A stretch of 64,000 bases of DNA, from the NCBI RefSeq assembly GCF_038150125.1, contig NZ_JBBVMF010000005.1:186001-250000 (forward strand), read 5' to 3'. Source of the stretch: SW132 sp038150125 (lineage in GTDB: Bacteria > Bacteroidota > Rhodothermia > Balneolales > Balneolaceae). The notes beneath the pieces are model-generated. The model was given only the letters and a program-made list of their open reading frames with translations. It made no database searches and was not told where the DNA came from. The translations under genes and the position numbers were made by a program. Shown in pieces: positions 52,591-62,403 of the stretch (its first letter is position 1; the number at the start of each line of letters is the position of its first letter).

Positions 52591-53598
52591 ATGAGTCTAT
52601 TTAAAAACGCGATGAGCAGTATTTCCAACTTTTTTTCCAGCCGGTTCAAGCTGGAAGAGAGTGAAGATGAGGATGATAAGTGGTTTACTAAACACAAAAT
52701 TTTTGCGTTCACCTTTGCGATGCTTTTCTCCCTGGCGCTCTGGTTTATTGTAAACATGGGCCGTGATTACAATATGACGATGATGCTGCCCATCCAAATA
52801 ACCAATTTGCCGGAAGATATTGCATTGAGTACAGAAGTGCCCGATAACGCCGCCGTGAGCGTGAGCGGAGAGGGATGGAGCTTGTTTAATCTTTACATCA
52901 ACCCGCCGAAGGTTACGTTAAATGTAGAAGCGCAGCAGGTGAACATGTTCGAGCAGGTTCGTCAGCAAATCAGTTCGATGTCTGACGTAAGCGTGATGCA
53001 GGTAGACCCCATGTTTTTAGAGATTGAAACCGAAATGCGGGTATCGAAAAAAGTACCGGTTGTTTCACAAATAGAAGTAAGTACCGGGAATCAATATGGA
53101 GTACTCGGGCCAACGCAGCTCAGCCCGGACAGTATTACCGTTACCGGGCCCGCATCGCGAGTTGAAGATGTGACAACATGGAATACAGTTGAGTCAGAAA
53201 TTGATGACGTAAGCACCGATCTGGAACTTACAGTTGATTTGCAATCACCCGGTCCCGGAATTTCAATCAGCCCGGCGTCGGTCACATTCCGGGCCGAGAT
53301 TGCAGAGTTCACCGAAGCCGAGGTAAGAATTCCCGTTCGTTCGCGGGGTCTGCCATCCGGAAGGGCGGTCACGTTTTCGCCATCCTCAATCCTCGTTAAG
53401 TATGATGTGCCGTTGCAGCACTACAACGATGTGCAGAGTATTCGCCCGTTCGTCGCATTCGTGGATTTTGAACGACTTCAGCAAGATACAACTGGTTTGA
53501 TAACTCCAGAACTTGAGAAGGTGACAGACGAGTATGATGTGCGCCTTCGGAATTTTCAGCCTACGCGCGTATCATATTATAATATTGTACCCGATTAG
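52591..53598 (+). CDS. YbbR-domain membrane protein
   Basis: A 335-residue protein with one membrane helix near residues 33-52 (IFAFTFAMLFSLALWFIVNM) and an extracytoplasmic remainder made of several YbbR-type beta domains (residues about 65-330; VTVTGPASRVEDVTTWNTV, SPASVTFRAEIAEF). In many bacteria YbbR (CdaR) is paired with the cyclic-di-AMP synthase CdaA, but no cdaA is adjacent here. It lies 21 bp behind the DUF721 gene. Confidence 0.82.
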   Translation: MSLFKNAMSSISNFFSSRFKLEESEDEDDKWFTKHKIFAFTFAMLFSLALWFIVNMGRDYNMTMMLPIQITNLPEDIALSTEVPDNAAVSVSGEGWSLFNLYINPPKVTLNVEAQQVNMFEQVRQQISSMSDVSVMQVDPMFLEIETEMRVSKKVPVVSQIEVSTGNQYGVLGPTQLSPDSITVTGPASRVEDVTTWNTVESEIDDVSTDLELTVDLQSPGPGISISPASVTFRAEIAEFTEAEVRIPVRSRGLPSGRAVTFSPSSILVKYDVPLQHYNDVQSIRPFVAFVDFERLQQDTTGLITPELEKVTDEYDVRLRNFQPTRVSYYNIVPD

Positions 53599-53735
53599 TA
53601 CCGCTTCGTCATCGAATGAGTTTTTTTAGATCGAGTCGTGATGGATCAATTTTTGGATCATAAATGACTTACTGTTGAGATCTTACTGCCGATGACAGAT
53701 TTTAAAAACCTCGACTAACTCACTGGACACCCCTC

Positions 53736-53751
53736 CCACGCCAAGGCGTGG
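53736..53751. repeat. Short hairpin CCACGCC/GGCGTGG
   Basis: A 7-bp stem with AA loop inside a C-rich stretch between convergent genes (53599-53860). It may terminate transcription of the recF operon or of ispH; no T-run is present. Confidence 0.4.
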
Positions 53752-53860
53752 ACTCCCCTCAATGGGAGAATTAATCCTGTCACCTCCCCAAAAGTGTTGC
53801 CCAGCCTTTTGGGTAAAATCAGGAGCCTGCCACAATTCCACCCCAATAAAATTTCCTTAT

Positions 53861-55111
53861 CTACGTAGCCGCTGCCATTGTTTTTTCGAATGGTTTAATC
53901 ACATCATCGATTTCACGTGTATTCTCGAAAAACGTGAGAAGTTTTAAGAGGACTTCATCAACGAGAATATCCGGGCACGATGCGCCGGAGGTGAGTGCTA
54001 TTCGCAGCGGCCGGTCCAAATCGGGCAGCCAGTCAGACGTCTCTTTCATCTCTTTGTCCCACTGATCAAAGTGGAGGATTTCATCGGGTGAATCGAACTC
54101 ATTCGCATCCCGGATATGGTAGGTGGGGCAGTATTCTTCCAGGATTTCGACCAGGTGCATTGTGTTCGATGAATTGTAGCCACCCACTACAATTGCCAGA
54201 TCGGGATTGGCGTCTGCAAGGGCGTATGTTGCCGACTGGTTTTCATTTGTGGCGTAGCAGAGCGTGTCGGACGTGTCGGCGAAATGTTTTTGGACATTCT
54301 CTTCACCAAACCGTTTTTTGGCGGCCTCTTTCAAGATGTTCATCACCTCTTGCGTTTCGGTAGCCAGCATGGTGGTTTGATTAATAACGCCAAAGAACTC
54401 CAGATCTTCACGCGGATTAAACCCTTCCGTGCTTTTGTGGCCAAAGTGTTTTTCAAAGTCGGACAGCGGGCGCTCTTCCGTCATAATCTCAGCCAGGATA
54501 TGCGCTTCTTCAGGATTTAGTACTACAACGGTTGACGAATGATCAGCGCTGTGGGAAAAAGTAGCACGGGTTTCTTCGTGCTCATGCTTGCCGTGAACCA
54601 CCAGGCTGTACCCTTTTTTACCAAGCTGTGAGCCCCGTTTCCAAACCTTCTCAACAAAGGGGCAGGTTGTGTTGTATTGATATGGATCTATACCCTGTTT
54701 TTGCAGTTTTTCCTGGATGGCAAGAGTTGTTCCAAACGCCGGCACAATAACAATATCATCCTCCTTGAGGGATTCAATAGGAATGCGCACTGTGCCGTCT
54801 GTATCAAACAAAAATCTGACGCCCTTATCGAGAAGATCCTCGTTTACAGTAGGGTTGTGAATCATCTCACTGAGGAGGTATATGTTTTTGTCAGGGTTTG
54901 ATTCCACTGTGCGATACGCAATATCAATCGCGTTTTCGACGCCGTAACAGAATCCAAAGTGACGGGGAATAAGGATTTGAACGGGCCCAAAATCCAACTC
55001 AGTAGGGTCCAGATCTTTTTTACGTGGATCGGTTACTTTATTCGCCTCCTTTACCTTACGGATAATTGGCGATCTGTACATTTTGGGAATGTCGAAAGAC
55101 TTACGGGCCAT
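53861..55111 (-). CDS. ispH: 4-hydroxy-3-methylbut-2-enyl diphosphate reductase
   Basis: A 416-residue IspH, last enzyme of the MEP isoprenoid pathway, yielding IPP and DMAPP. The three [4Fe-4S]-ligating cysteines sit in HFGFCYGVENAID (Cys55), NTTCPFVEKVW and LTSGASCPDILVDEV. The protein is about 100 residues longer than the E. coli enzyme and resembles the long form seen in other Bacteroidota-type bacteria and plants, with an N-terminal extension of about 40 residues and a central insert. It is an isolated gene. Confidence 0.94.
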   Translation of the reverse strand: MARKSFDIPKMYRSPIIRKVKEANKVTDPRKKDLDPTELDFGPVQILIPRHFGFCYGVENAIDIAYRTVESNPDKNIYLLSEMIHNPTVNEDLLDKGVRFLFDTDGTVRIPIESLKEDDIVIVPAFGTTLAIQEKLQKQGIDPYQYNTTCPFVEKVWKRGSQLGKKGYSLVVHGKHEHEETRATFSHSADHSSTVVVLNPEEAHILAEIMTEERPLSDFEKHFGHKSTEGFNPREDLEFFGVINQTTMLATETQEVMNILKEAAKKRFGEENVQKHFADTSDTLCYATNENQSATYALADANPDLAIVVGGYNSSNTMHLVEILEEYCPTYHIRDANEFDSPDEILHFDQWDKEMKETSDWLPDLDRPLRIALTSGASCPDILVDEVLLKLLTFFENTREIDDVIKPFEKTMAAAT

Positions 55112-55202
55112 CTTGGGAAGTGTTATTCAGAAATTGTTTTTGTAAAGATACGAACTCCATTGCAAAACACTGTGGTTCAGCAAATGATTCATTAGGAAAC
55201 CC

Positions 55203-55453
55203 AACTCTCCAAGGGTTCGCAACCCTTGGAGAGTTATGCTTGGAATTCAGGCTGTCTATTAAAGACGGTACCAACGTCATCCCGCACTTGATGCGGGATC
55301 TCCCATATTCGCTACCATAAAAATACTATCCACGGACAGAATTTTCAGTCTGAACGCAAATGGGAAATGCCGGATCGGGGTCCGGCATGACGATAAAGTA
55401 AACCTCCAAGGTTTTCCGCAAAGCGATCCCTTCGGGGCAAAACCTTGGAGGTT
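55203..55453. repeat. Four hairpins between ispH and the crotonase gene
   Basis: 55203-55235: perfect 15-bp stem AACTCTCCAAGGGTT with CGC loop. 55279-55299: ATCCCGCA/TGCGGGAT. 55367-55388: ATGCCGGA/TCCGGCAT. 55401-55453: 15-bp stem AACCTCCAAGGTTTT with a 23-nt loop, followed by a T-run on the plus strand. The middle two belong to the GGAGAT-stem-ATGAC family; the outer two share a CTCCAAGG core. No gene lies in 55112-55463. Confidence 0.85.
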
Positions 55454-55463
55454 TTTTTGAGGA

Positions 55464-56201
55464 TTAAGATTTCTTGCGGTCTAAAAATGCCTGCACCCGG
55501 TCGCGATGTTCGTCACTTTCCCAAAATGTACTGAACGGTTCAACCTCTTGAGTAGGATTATCAAATTGGGCGCTTTTTTTCAGATACTCAATAAACGGAC
55601 GATCGTTACGCGTGAGCCGGTCAATTATTGCCTGGAGTGAGGCCGGGTAGGTGTCTTCATCAAGCAGTTCGTCTGCAAAACCTGACTGATAAGCCTCATC
55701 TGCAGAAATAACGCGCTGTGTTGCCAGCCAGTAGAGCGCTTTCTTTTTTGGGATAAGTTTTGTTAAACTTGCCACACCTCCCCAGCCGGGCGGCAGGTAG
55801 AATTTCCCCTGGGTAAACCCGATGTTGATGTCTCGTTTTGCAACCCTGAAATCGAAAGTGGCCGCGATTTCCCACCCACCCCCGTAGGTATCGCCATTGA
55901 GGGCAGCCATTGTCCAGAACGGTAGTTGGCGGATTTTGTCGAGAAGACGAAGCATCCGGCGGGTCATCTTTTTTGCGTCATCGGCTGATTTAAGCTGGTG
56001 AAATTCCCGCAGGTCGCCGCCGGATATGAAACTGTTATTGCTGCCGGTAAGAATGAACAATCGTACGTTTGAGTTGCCTGAAAGCTGAGTCACAAGCTCT
56101 TCCAGGCGGTCCATCAGCTCAAAATTGACGGCGTTCCTCGCTCCGGGCCGGTTGACGGCTGCAGTTACAACATGGTCGGTATGTTCAACACGTAGCGGCA
56201 T
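55464..56201 (-). CDS. Enoyl-CoA hydratase/isomerase family protein
   Basis: A 245-residue crotonase-fold protein. The oxyanion-hole motif is SFISGGDLREFHQ and the second is LNGDTYGGGWEIAATFDFRVA. It acts on an acyl-CoA; the reaction is not fixed because the catalytic glutamates of true hydratases are not obvious here (TQGKFYLPPGWGGVASL occupies that loop). It is 11 bp from cutA on the same strand. Confidence 0.8.
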   Translation of the reverse strand: MPLRVEHTDHVVTAAVNRPGARNAVNFELMDRLEELVTQLSGNSNVRLFILTGSNNSFISGGDLREFHQLKSADDAKKMTRRMLRLLDKIRQLPFWTMAALNGDTYGGGWEIAATFDFRVAKRDINIGFTQGKFYLPPGWGGVASLTKLIPKKKALYWLATQRVISADEAYQSGFADELLDEDTYPASLQAIIDRLTRNDRPFIEYLKKSAQFDNPTQEVEPFSTFWESDEHRDRVQAFLDRKKS

Positions 56202-56212
56202 CGGTAATTTTT

Positions 56213-56548
56213 TTAAAGAGTTGAGTGTTTAACTGAGTTTTGGATCCACTGAAGATACTCTTCGTTTCCCTCATCTGCTGCCAGTGGAAGAGAAATCACG
56301 CATGGCACATCGTAGCTGTGCAGGTCGAGGATCGTTTCTGTGACAGCTGGCACGTATTCAGCCGTTGTTTTTACTAACAGCACACATTCTGTATCGGATT
56401 GAACTTCGCCATCCCACCAATATATCGATTCCATGCCGTCTAAAATGTTAACGCAGGCACAAAGTTTCTGCTGAACGAGAACACTGCCGATGTTTCTGGC
56501 TTCATCGCGATTCTCTGTTGTAACATATAAAATGCGTAAGTGAGTCAT
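56213..56548 (-). CDS. cutA: CutA family protein
   Basis: A 111-residue CutA1 protein. The conserved core is QKLCACVNILDGMESIYWWDGEVQSDTECVLLVKT, followed by DLHSYDVPCVISLPL. Relatives form tight trimers and are linked to divalent-metal tolerance, though the molecular function is unclear. It is upstream of the crotonase-family gene with an 11-bp gap and may share its transcript. Confidence 0.92.
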   Translation of the reverse strand: MTHLRILYVTTENRDEARNIGSVLVQQKLCACVNILDGMESIYWWDGEVQSDTECVLLVKTTAEYVPAVTETILDLHSYDVPCVISLPLAADEGNEEYLQWIQNSVKHSTL

Positions 56549-56741
56549 AAACCGGGGACCAAATGATCGGCTAATTGAACCAGTAAATTAACCGTAAATC
56601 GGATGATGACGCAAGGCAGATTAAAGATCGGGATACGTGATAAGATGCAGTGAAATAAAAATGACTATACTGGTTGAACTACGACGAAAATAACCGTAAT
56701 TTATTAGGCTCTGATTCAAAAATATAAACCACGATAGAAAT

Positions 56742-56825
<84 letters not shown>

Positions 56826-56887
56826 CGATATTATTCGACATTTTTTATCCATTCTCATCGTTAACTTACCAACTTAAATAAATACAA

Positions 56888-58198
56888 GTGGAATTATCCG
56901 TTCAGGACATCACCTCCGTAGATAAAGAGATCACTATCAAAGCAGACCGCTCCGATCTCGAACCAAAGTTTAATAAGGCTTACAAGAAATATCGTAAAGA
57001 GATACAGATGCCGGGTTTTCGTCCGGGAAATGTTCCTGTTGGGCTGATTAAAAAACGATTCGGCAAAGAGATCGAAATGGAGGAAATCAACAGCTACGTA
57101 CAGGAAGTTTATGAGAATGAAATAGTTCCTGAATACGAACCGGTTGGCGAAACCCAGATGAAAGAGATGAGCTGGGAAGATAATCAGCTTGAAGTCACAT
57201 TTAAGGTTGGTAAAAAGCCTGAATTTGAGCTTGAAGATCTTGAAAGCATCACGGTTGACCGAATGGTGCACGATGTGACCGATGAAGAAGTGGAAGAAGA
57301 GATTCAGCGAACACTTGAACGTCAGGGCAATTGGGTTGAGCAGGATGACGATGCCGAAATTACAGAGAAGTGCCAGGTAACAGTAGATGCGGTTGCGCTT
57401 GATGAAGATGGCGAGCCTATTGAAGGCGAGAAGGATGAAGATCAAAAGCTCGACCTTCGGGATGATCAAACGGCAGAATTCAGGGAGCACCTGGTTGGCC
57501 ATAAAAAAGGCGATGTTGTGAAAATGTCGCTCGGCGAAGATGTTGATCATGACAACTTTCAGGTTACCATTAAAAAGGTTGAAAAGATGGATGAAGCCGA
57601 GCTGACCGATGAGTTTGCCAAAGAGCAAAGCAATGGTGAGGCCAAGAACATCGATGAGTTTAAGAGCTATATTAAAAGCCGTATGCAGCAGTATTACGAT
57701 CAGTCTGCAAAAGATATGTTCCGCCAGGACGCCGTGGATGCGCTGGCCAAGGCTCATGACTTTGAAATTCCTGAGGTAATGGTTAACCAAATCCAGGACT
57801 CTTACGTGGATTACGCCAAGCAGCAGTCAGGTGGACAGTTGCCTCCGAACTTTGATGAAGAGGAGTACAAGGAGAATCTCAGGGATCAGGCAATACGCGA
57901 AGGGAAGTGGGCGTTTATTAGCGAGAAACTTCAGGAGAAGTTCGACGATATTGAGATTAAACCGGAAGATATTGATGAGTTTATCGGGATGGAATCTGCC
58001 CGGCACGGTGTTCCAGTCGACCAGATGAAGAGCTACTACGCTCAGAATCCAAACCAGCTTGAAAGTTTGCGGACCAGCATTCGTGAAAATAAAGTATTTG
58101 ATAAGTTGGAGGATGCTGTTACCATCAATGAACTATCCAAAGACGAATTTCGTAAAAAAAGAGAAGCTGAAGAAGAAACAGAATCCAGCGAATCATAA
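56888..58198 (+). CDS. tig: Trigger factor
   Basis: A 436-residue ribosome-bound chaperone. The N-terminal ribosome-binding domain has the signature MPGFRPGNVPVGLIKKRFG. The FKBP-like peptidyl-prolyl isomerase domain lies at about 150-240 and the helical C-terminal domain fills the rest. Translation probably starts at GTG 56888 (MELSVQDITSVD). It precedes clpP and clpX, a common arrangement. Confidence 0.95.
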   Translation: MELSVQDITSVDKEITIKADRSDLEPKFNKAYKKYRKEIQMPGFRPGNVPVGLIKKRFGKEIEMEEINSYVQEVYENEIVPEYEPVGETQMKEMSWEDNQLEVTFKVGKKPEFELEDLESITVDRMVHDVTDEEVEEEIQRTLERQGNWVEQDDDAEITEKCQVTVDAVALDEDGEPIEGEKDEDQKLDLRDDQTAEFREHLVGHKKGDVVKMSLGEDVDHDNFQVTIKKVEKMDEAELTDEFAKEQSNGEAKNIDEFKSYIKSRMQQYYDQSAKDMFRQDAVDALAKAHDFEIPEVMVNQIQDSYVDYAKQQSGGQLPPNFDEEEYKENLRDQAIREGKWAFISEKLQEKFDDIEIKPEDIDEFIGMESARHGVPVDQMKSYYAQNPNQLESLRTSIRENKVFDKLEDAVTINELSKDEFRKKREAEEETESSES

Positions 58199-58216
58199 CG
58201 ATCAAATTTAAAAAGG

Positions 58217-58882
58217 ATGCCAACCGTGAAACAACCATTATTTGAATTCCCTACTATGCAAGATTCTTCGCAAATACAGAACAACCTTGTACCTATGGTG
58301 GTGGAAACCACCAGCCGTGGTGAGCGTGCATACGATATCTATTCGCGTCTTCTTAAAGACCGCATTGTCATACTCGGGACTCCCGTAAACGACACGGTTG
58401 CAAGTACGATTGTGGCTCAGCTACTTTTCCTGGAATCTCAGGATCCCGAAAAAGATATTAACCTTTACATCAACAGCCCGGGTGGCGTGGTGTCTGCAGG
58501 TTTGGCTATCTATGACACCATGCAGTACCTGAAGTGTGATGTGGCCACGACCTGTGTGGGTATGGCTGCATCGATGGGAGCTGTTCTGCTAACTGCGGGT
58601 ACCAAAGGCAAACGTAATATGCTGCCTCACGCCCGTGTGATGATTCACCAGCCACTTGGCGGTGTTCAGGGGCAAGCCAGCGATATTGAAATCGAAGCCC
58701 AGGAAATTCTTCGCATCAAAAGAGAATTAACCGGAATCCTTGCTGACCATTCCGGTCAGGATGTCGATAAGGTAACTGCCGATTCTGATCGTAACAAATG
58801 GATGTCGGCAGATGAGGCCGTTGATTATGGTCTTATAGACAATGTGATGCGCCGAGAAAAAAAGACGGTAAAAAATAAGTGA
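58217..58882 (+). CDS. clpP: ATP-dependent Clp protease proteolytic subunit
   Basis: A 221-residue serine peptidase that forms the double heptameric ring. The catalytic Ser119 is in GMAASMGAVLL and His144 in ARVMIHQPLGGV. The N-terminal propeptide of about 20 residues precedes VPMVVETTSRGERAYDIYS. It lies 18 bp behind tig and 18 bp before clpX. Confidence 0.97.
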   Translation: MPTVKQPLFEFPTMQDSSQIQNNLVPMVVETTSRGERAYDIYSRLLKDRIVILGTPVNDTVASTIVAQLLFLESQDPEKDINLYINSPGGVVSAGLAIYDTMQYLKCDVATTCVGMAASMGAVLLTAGTKGKRNMLPHARVMIHQPLGGVQGQASDIEIEAQEILRIKRELTGILADHSGQDVDKVTADSDRNKWMSADEAVDYGLIDNVMRREKKTVKNK

Positions 58883-58900
58883 ACCCCGGGTTTTTTAGTT

Positions 58901-60154
58901 ATGAGTAAAAAGAAAGACAGCGAAAATGTGACATGTTCATTTTGTGGCCGTGCAAGCCGTGAGGTAGACTCAATGGTTGCCGGACCTGAAGTGTTCATCT
59001 GTAACCATTGCGTGGAAGACGCGTCAAGTATCATTGAAAGTGACCTGTCATCGCTGTCTCGCCGGCGCGATCGCCAGTACAAGCCGATGATGAAGCCGCT
59101 TGAAATAAAGGCAAAACTGGATGAATACGTGATTGGACAGGAGGGAGCTAAGAAGGCCCTCTCAGTTGCGGTTTACAACCATTACAAGCGTATCTCGGGA
59201 TCACAATCCCTGTCGGGTGACGACACAAGAATTGAAAAAAGCAACATTGCCCTGATGGGGCCGACAGGCGTGGGTAAAACGCTGCTGGCCCGCACGCTTG
59301 CTGAAGTGATCGACGTGCCGTTTACAATTGCGGACGCCACGGTACTCACGGAGGCCGGTTACGTTGGTGAAGATGTTGAGAGCATTCTCAGCAATCTTTT
59401 GCAGGCAGCCGATTACGATGTGGATCGTGCACGGCGCGGAATTATCTATATAGATGAGATTGATAAAGTGGCGCGCAAAAGCGATAATCCGTCCATCACC
59501 CGTGATGTGTCCGGTGAAGGTGTTCAGCAGGCTCTGCTGAAAATTCTCGAAGGTACAACGGCAAACATTCCTCCAAAAGGCGGCCGTAAACATCCAGAGC
59601 AGAGTTTCATTCAGCTTGATACGTCCGATATTCTCTTCATCTGTGGCGGTGCGTTCAGCGGTCTCGAAGAGGTGATTTCACAACGTCTCTCGGTGAGCTC
59701 GATGGGATTTCGGGCGGATGACCAGGTGAAATTTGACAGGGAAGATCCACAGATTTTTACGAAAGTTGAACCGGAAGATCTTCAAAAGTTCGGGTTGATT
59801 CCAGAGCTGATCGGACGAATTCCGATTATCTGCGGATTGGAACAGCTTTCTGATGAGGCAATGGTAGAAATATTACTGAAGCCGCGGAACGCCATCACCA
59901 AGCAGTACAAAAAACTCTTCCAGATGGAAGATGTTGAACTTGAGTTTGAAGATGATGCGCTTGATGCAGTTGTTAAAAAAGCTCGTGAACGTAAAACAGG
60001 TGCCCGTGGCCTTCGCTCGATCCTTGAAGCGTCTATGCTCGATATCATGTTCACGGTTCCATCGATGAAAAACGTTAAACGGTGTGTTATTACCCGCGAA
60101 ACGATTGAAAATCAGGCGCCTCCTATTTACGAAAAGCAGAAAGCGTCTGCTTAA
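58901..60154 (+). CDS. clpX: Clp protease ATPase subunit ClpX
   Basis: A 417-residue AAA+ unfoldase. The N-terminal C4 zinc-binding domain has Cys12, 15, 34 and 37. Walker A is GPTGVGKT at 120-127. Walker B is IIYIDEIDKVARKS, and the sensor-2 region contains KTGARGLRSILE. It recognises tagged substrates and feeds them to ClpP. Last gene of the tig-clpP-clpX set, ended by the terminator at 60251-60308. Confidence 0.97.
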   Translation: MSKKKDSENVTCSFCGRASREVDSMVAGPEVFICNHCVEDASSIIESDLSSLSRRRDRQYKPMMKPLEIKAKLDEYVIGQEGAKKALSVAVYNHYKRISGSQSLSGDDTRIEKSNIALMGPTGVGKTLLARTLAEVIDVPFTIADATVLTEAGYVGEDVESILSNLLQAADYDVDRARRGIIYIDEIDKVARKSDNPSITRDVSGEGVQQALLKILEGTTANIPPKGGRKHPEQSFIQLDTSDILFICGGAFSGLEEVISQRLSVSSMGFRADDQVKFDREDPQIFTKVEPEDLQKFGLIPELIGRIPIICGLEQLSDEAMVEILLKPRNAITKQYKKLFQMEDVELEFEDDALDAVVKKARERKTGARGLRSILEASMLDIMFTVPSMKNVKRCVITRETIENQAPPIYEKQKASA

Positions 60155-60250
60155 GTACCTTTACAAACTTCCCATAATGATCAGCATTAAGGAAGTTCAC
60201 TGACACTGACGGTATCTGATAGCATCGCAGGTTTACTGAGAAAAATTAAT

Positions 60251-60308
60251 AGACTCTGTCAATTCGCAATCTCCCTTTAGATTCGTGATATTGGCAGAGT
60301 CTTTTTTT
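60251..60308 (+). terminator. Terminator behind clpX
   Basis: A 13-bp stem AGACTCTGTCAAT / ATTGGCAGAGTCT with one G-U pair, a 26-base loop and a T-run at 60302-60308. Confidence 0.8.
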
Positions 60309-60330
60309 GATAGATATAACATCTCCTCAT

Positions 60331-61602
60331 ATGCGAAACCTTCTTCCCTTAAACTGGATTAAGATTGTTCTTGCCGGACTACTGGCACTTCTTGCCGTGG
60401 CCTCTTTTTTTTACAACCGAATTCTTGTAGAAGAGTTACTCGAACATGAACGCGCCAGTGTTGAGCTCTGGGCGAAAGCGCTGGAGTTTACAAACGATCC
60501 GGTCCATGACGAAATTACCTCAAATTTGCTGGAGTCGATCCGTGTTCTCCGCTCAATAGAAGAGGTCCCTGACAGTGTCGTGCAAATGATAGAAGAGGTG
60601 GAGGCCATAAATCCTACGCTTCAGTTTGTGTCGGACAACCTTCTTATTGATACTCGTTATTCTATTCCTACAATTGTTACTGATGAAGAAGGGGAGATTT
60701 TAGCCAACCGTTTCATTGATGGAGAGGTAAGCCCTGACCTTGTGGACCAGTTTGCAGAAGTGAATGACCCGATTACAATTGTCAGGTCGGATGGAAACCA
60801 GGAGCTTAGGAATTACATCTATTTTGGTGAGAGCCAAACCGTGCAGTACCTGCGGTATTTTCCATTTATCCAGTTTGGAATTCTGGCGGTGTTAATAGGG
60901 ATTGGATATCTCACTTATCGCAGTATCAACAAGTCGGAGAAATCGAACCTGTGGGTTGGCATGACCAAAGAGGCGGCTCACCAGCTGGGCACGCCGCTAT
61001 CAAGCCTTTACGGGTGGATACAGCTGCTTAAAGAGAATAATAAGGATGATGATGAGACGCTTTCCATCGTTTATGAGATTGAAAAAGATGTAAGCCGCAT
61101 TAAAGGTATTACCGAGCGGTTTAATAAAATTGGGTCTGAACCTGAATTAAAAAGTGTACGCATTGATCCGATTGTCGACCAGGTTGTTGATTATATGGCG
61201 CGGCGGCTGCCACAGCTCGGCAAGAAAGTGGATGTGCGAAAATCCATAAAAACAGATGCGAAAATAAGGCTGAACCCGGAGCTGTTTCAGTGGGCAATTG
61301 AGAACCTGATAAAAAATTCTATGGATGCAATCAGGACAAAGGAGGGTGATGCATTTATCTCTGTTTCCGTTTTTGAAAACGGAGAGAAGCTGGTCATTGA
61401 TGTTGAAGATTCCGGATCAGGGATTGACCGTAAATATGTAAATGAAATTTTTAAACCGGGCTACAGCACAAAAAAAAGAGGGTGGGGACTTGGCTTAAGC
61501 CTAACACGCCGCATAATTGAAGATTATCACGACGGAAAAATATTTGTGCTCCAATCCGAGAAAAATAAGGGAACGACAATTCGTATTACACTTCCTCTAT
61601 AA
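60331..61602 (+). CDS. Membrane sensor histidine kinase
   Basis: About 423 residues. The first membrane helix is near residues 8-27 (WIKIVLAGLLALLAVASFFY), then a periplasmic sensor of about 150 residues and a second helix (FGILAVLIGIGYLTY). The phospho-acceptor His is in EAAHQLGTPLSSLYGWIQLL, a variant of HExxTP. The HATPase has NLIKNSMDAIRTKEG, DVEDSGSGI and GWGLGLSLTRRI. The ATG at 60331 is chosen because an in-frame TTG upstream lies inside a terminator T-run. No response regulator is adjacent. Confidence 0.9.
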   Translation: MRNLLPLNWIKIVLAGLLALLAVASFFYNRILVEELLEHERASVELWAKALEFTNDPVHDEITSNLLESIRVLRSIEEVPDSVVQMIEEVEAINPTLQFVSDNLLIDTRYSIPTIVTDEEGEILANRFIDGEVSPDLVDQFAEVNDPITIVRSDGNQELRNYIYFGESQTVQYLRYFPFIQFGILAVLIGIGYLTYRSINKSEKSNLWVGMTKEAAHQLGTPLSSLYGWIQLLKENNKDDDETLSIVYEIEKDVSRIKGITERFNKIGSEPELKSVRIDPIVDQVVDYMARRLPQLGKKVDVRKSIKTDAKIRLNPELFQWAIENLIKNSMDAIRTKEGDAFISVSVFENGEKLVIDVEDSGSGIDRKYVNEIFKPGYSTKKRGWGLGLSLTRRIIEDYHDGKIFVLQSEKNKGTTIRITLPL

Positions 61603-61657
61603 CGTGAGCAAATGCATTCATTTGAAGTATCCTGTAAATGTGCCCAAAACTTAGGAT

Positions 61658-62236
61658 TTAATCTTCTTCAAGATAACCACGGTCTTCGGCGTACTCTAAC
61701 AGTTGTGCTTTCAGTAAGTTGCGCCCGCGGTGAAGTCTTGAACGGATCGTCCCGATGGGTACATCGAGCATGTTGGCAATTTCTTCGTATGTAAAGTCCT
61801 CCACGTCACAAAGCAGTACCACTGTACGGAAATCTTCAGGTATCTGATCAAGGGCCTTGGTGATGTCGTCATCTATAAGCTCGCGATACATCGTATCTTC
61901 GAGGTCGGATGTATCTGTGCGCTCTGCCCTGATTGTTTCATAAAACGTTGCGACTTCATCGTAATCAACCTGTTGAGGTTTTTTCGATTTACGCCGATAA
62001 TTATTGATATATGAATTCTTAAGAATTCTGAAGAGCCAGGCTTTAGCATTTGTTCCTTTTTCGTAACTGCTAAAAAAACGATATGCTTTTACAATGGTAT
62101 CCTGGACAAGATCTTCCGCATCATTTGGATCGGACGTTAAACGTAATCCAAAGTTATACAGAGCGTCAAGATGAGGAATAATCTCTTCGTTAAAGTCGGA
62201 TTGTTTTCGGATTTCTTTTTTCGTGAGTTCTGGCAT
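61658..62236 (-). CDS. ECF RNA polymerase sigma factor (RpoE-like)
   Basis: About 192 residues. Region 2 covers DAEDLVQDTIVKAYRFFSSYEKGTNAK with the core-binding AWLFRILKNSYIN. Region 4 is FRTVVLLCDVEDFTYEEIANMLDVP and GTIRSRLHRGRNLLK, including the recognition helix. The ATG at 62236 (MPELTKKEIRK) is preferred over 62308. No anti-sigma gene is adjacent on this strand within the window, so its control is not visible. It converges with the upstream histidine kinase. Confidence 0.9.
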   Translation of the reverse strand: MPELTKKEIRKQSDFNEEIIPHLDALYNFGLRLTSDPNDAEDLVQDTIVKAYRFFSSYEKGTNAKAWLFRILKNSYINNYRRKSKKPQQVDYDEVATFYETIRAERTDTSDLEDTMYRELIDDDITKALDQIPEDFRTVVLLCDVEDFTYEEIANMLDVPIGTIRSRLHRGRNLLKAQLLEYAEDRGYLEED

Positions 62237-62403
62237 CCCTTCTACCCTCAACATTTGCGGGGTTAAAATTATTAAACAATGCCCGGTTTCATTGCCGGGA
62301 GCAAACACTTATAAACTAAAAGTAGCTACATTGCTTATATAGATCAAATTGATAGTTTCGATATGATGTGTAAGTATTAGTGAACAGTCTTTTTTTTAAT
62401 TAA

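Noticed and set aside
56894..57790. 298-aa open frame antisense to trigger factor
   Set aside because: It is composed of hydrophobic repeats from the reverse complement of charged helices; trigger factor is unmistakable on the other strand.
60307..60330. TTG start for the histidine kinase
   Set aside because: The TTG lies in the T-run of the clpX terminator; the ATG at 60331 fits the membrane helix.
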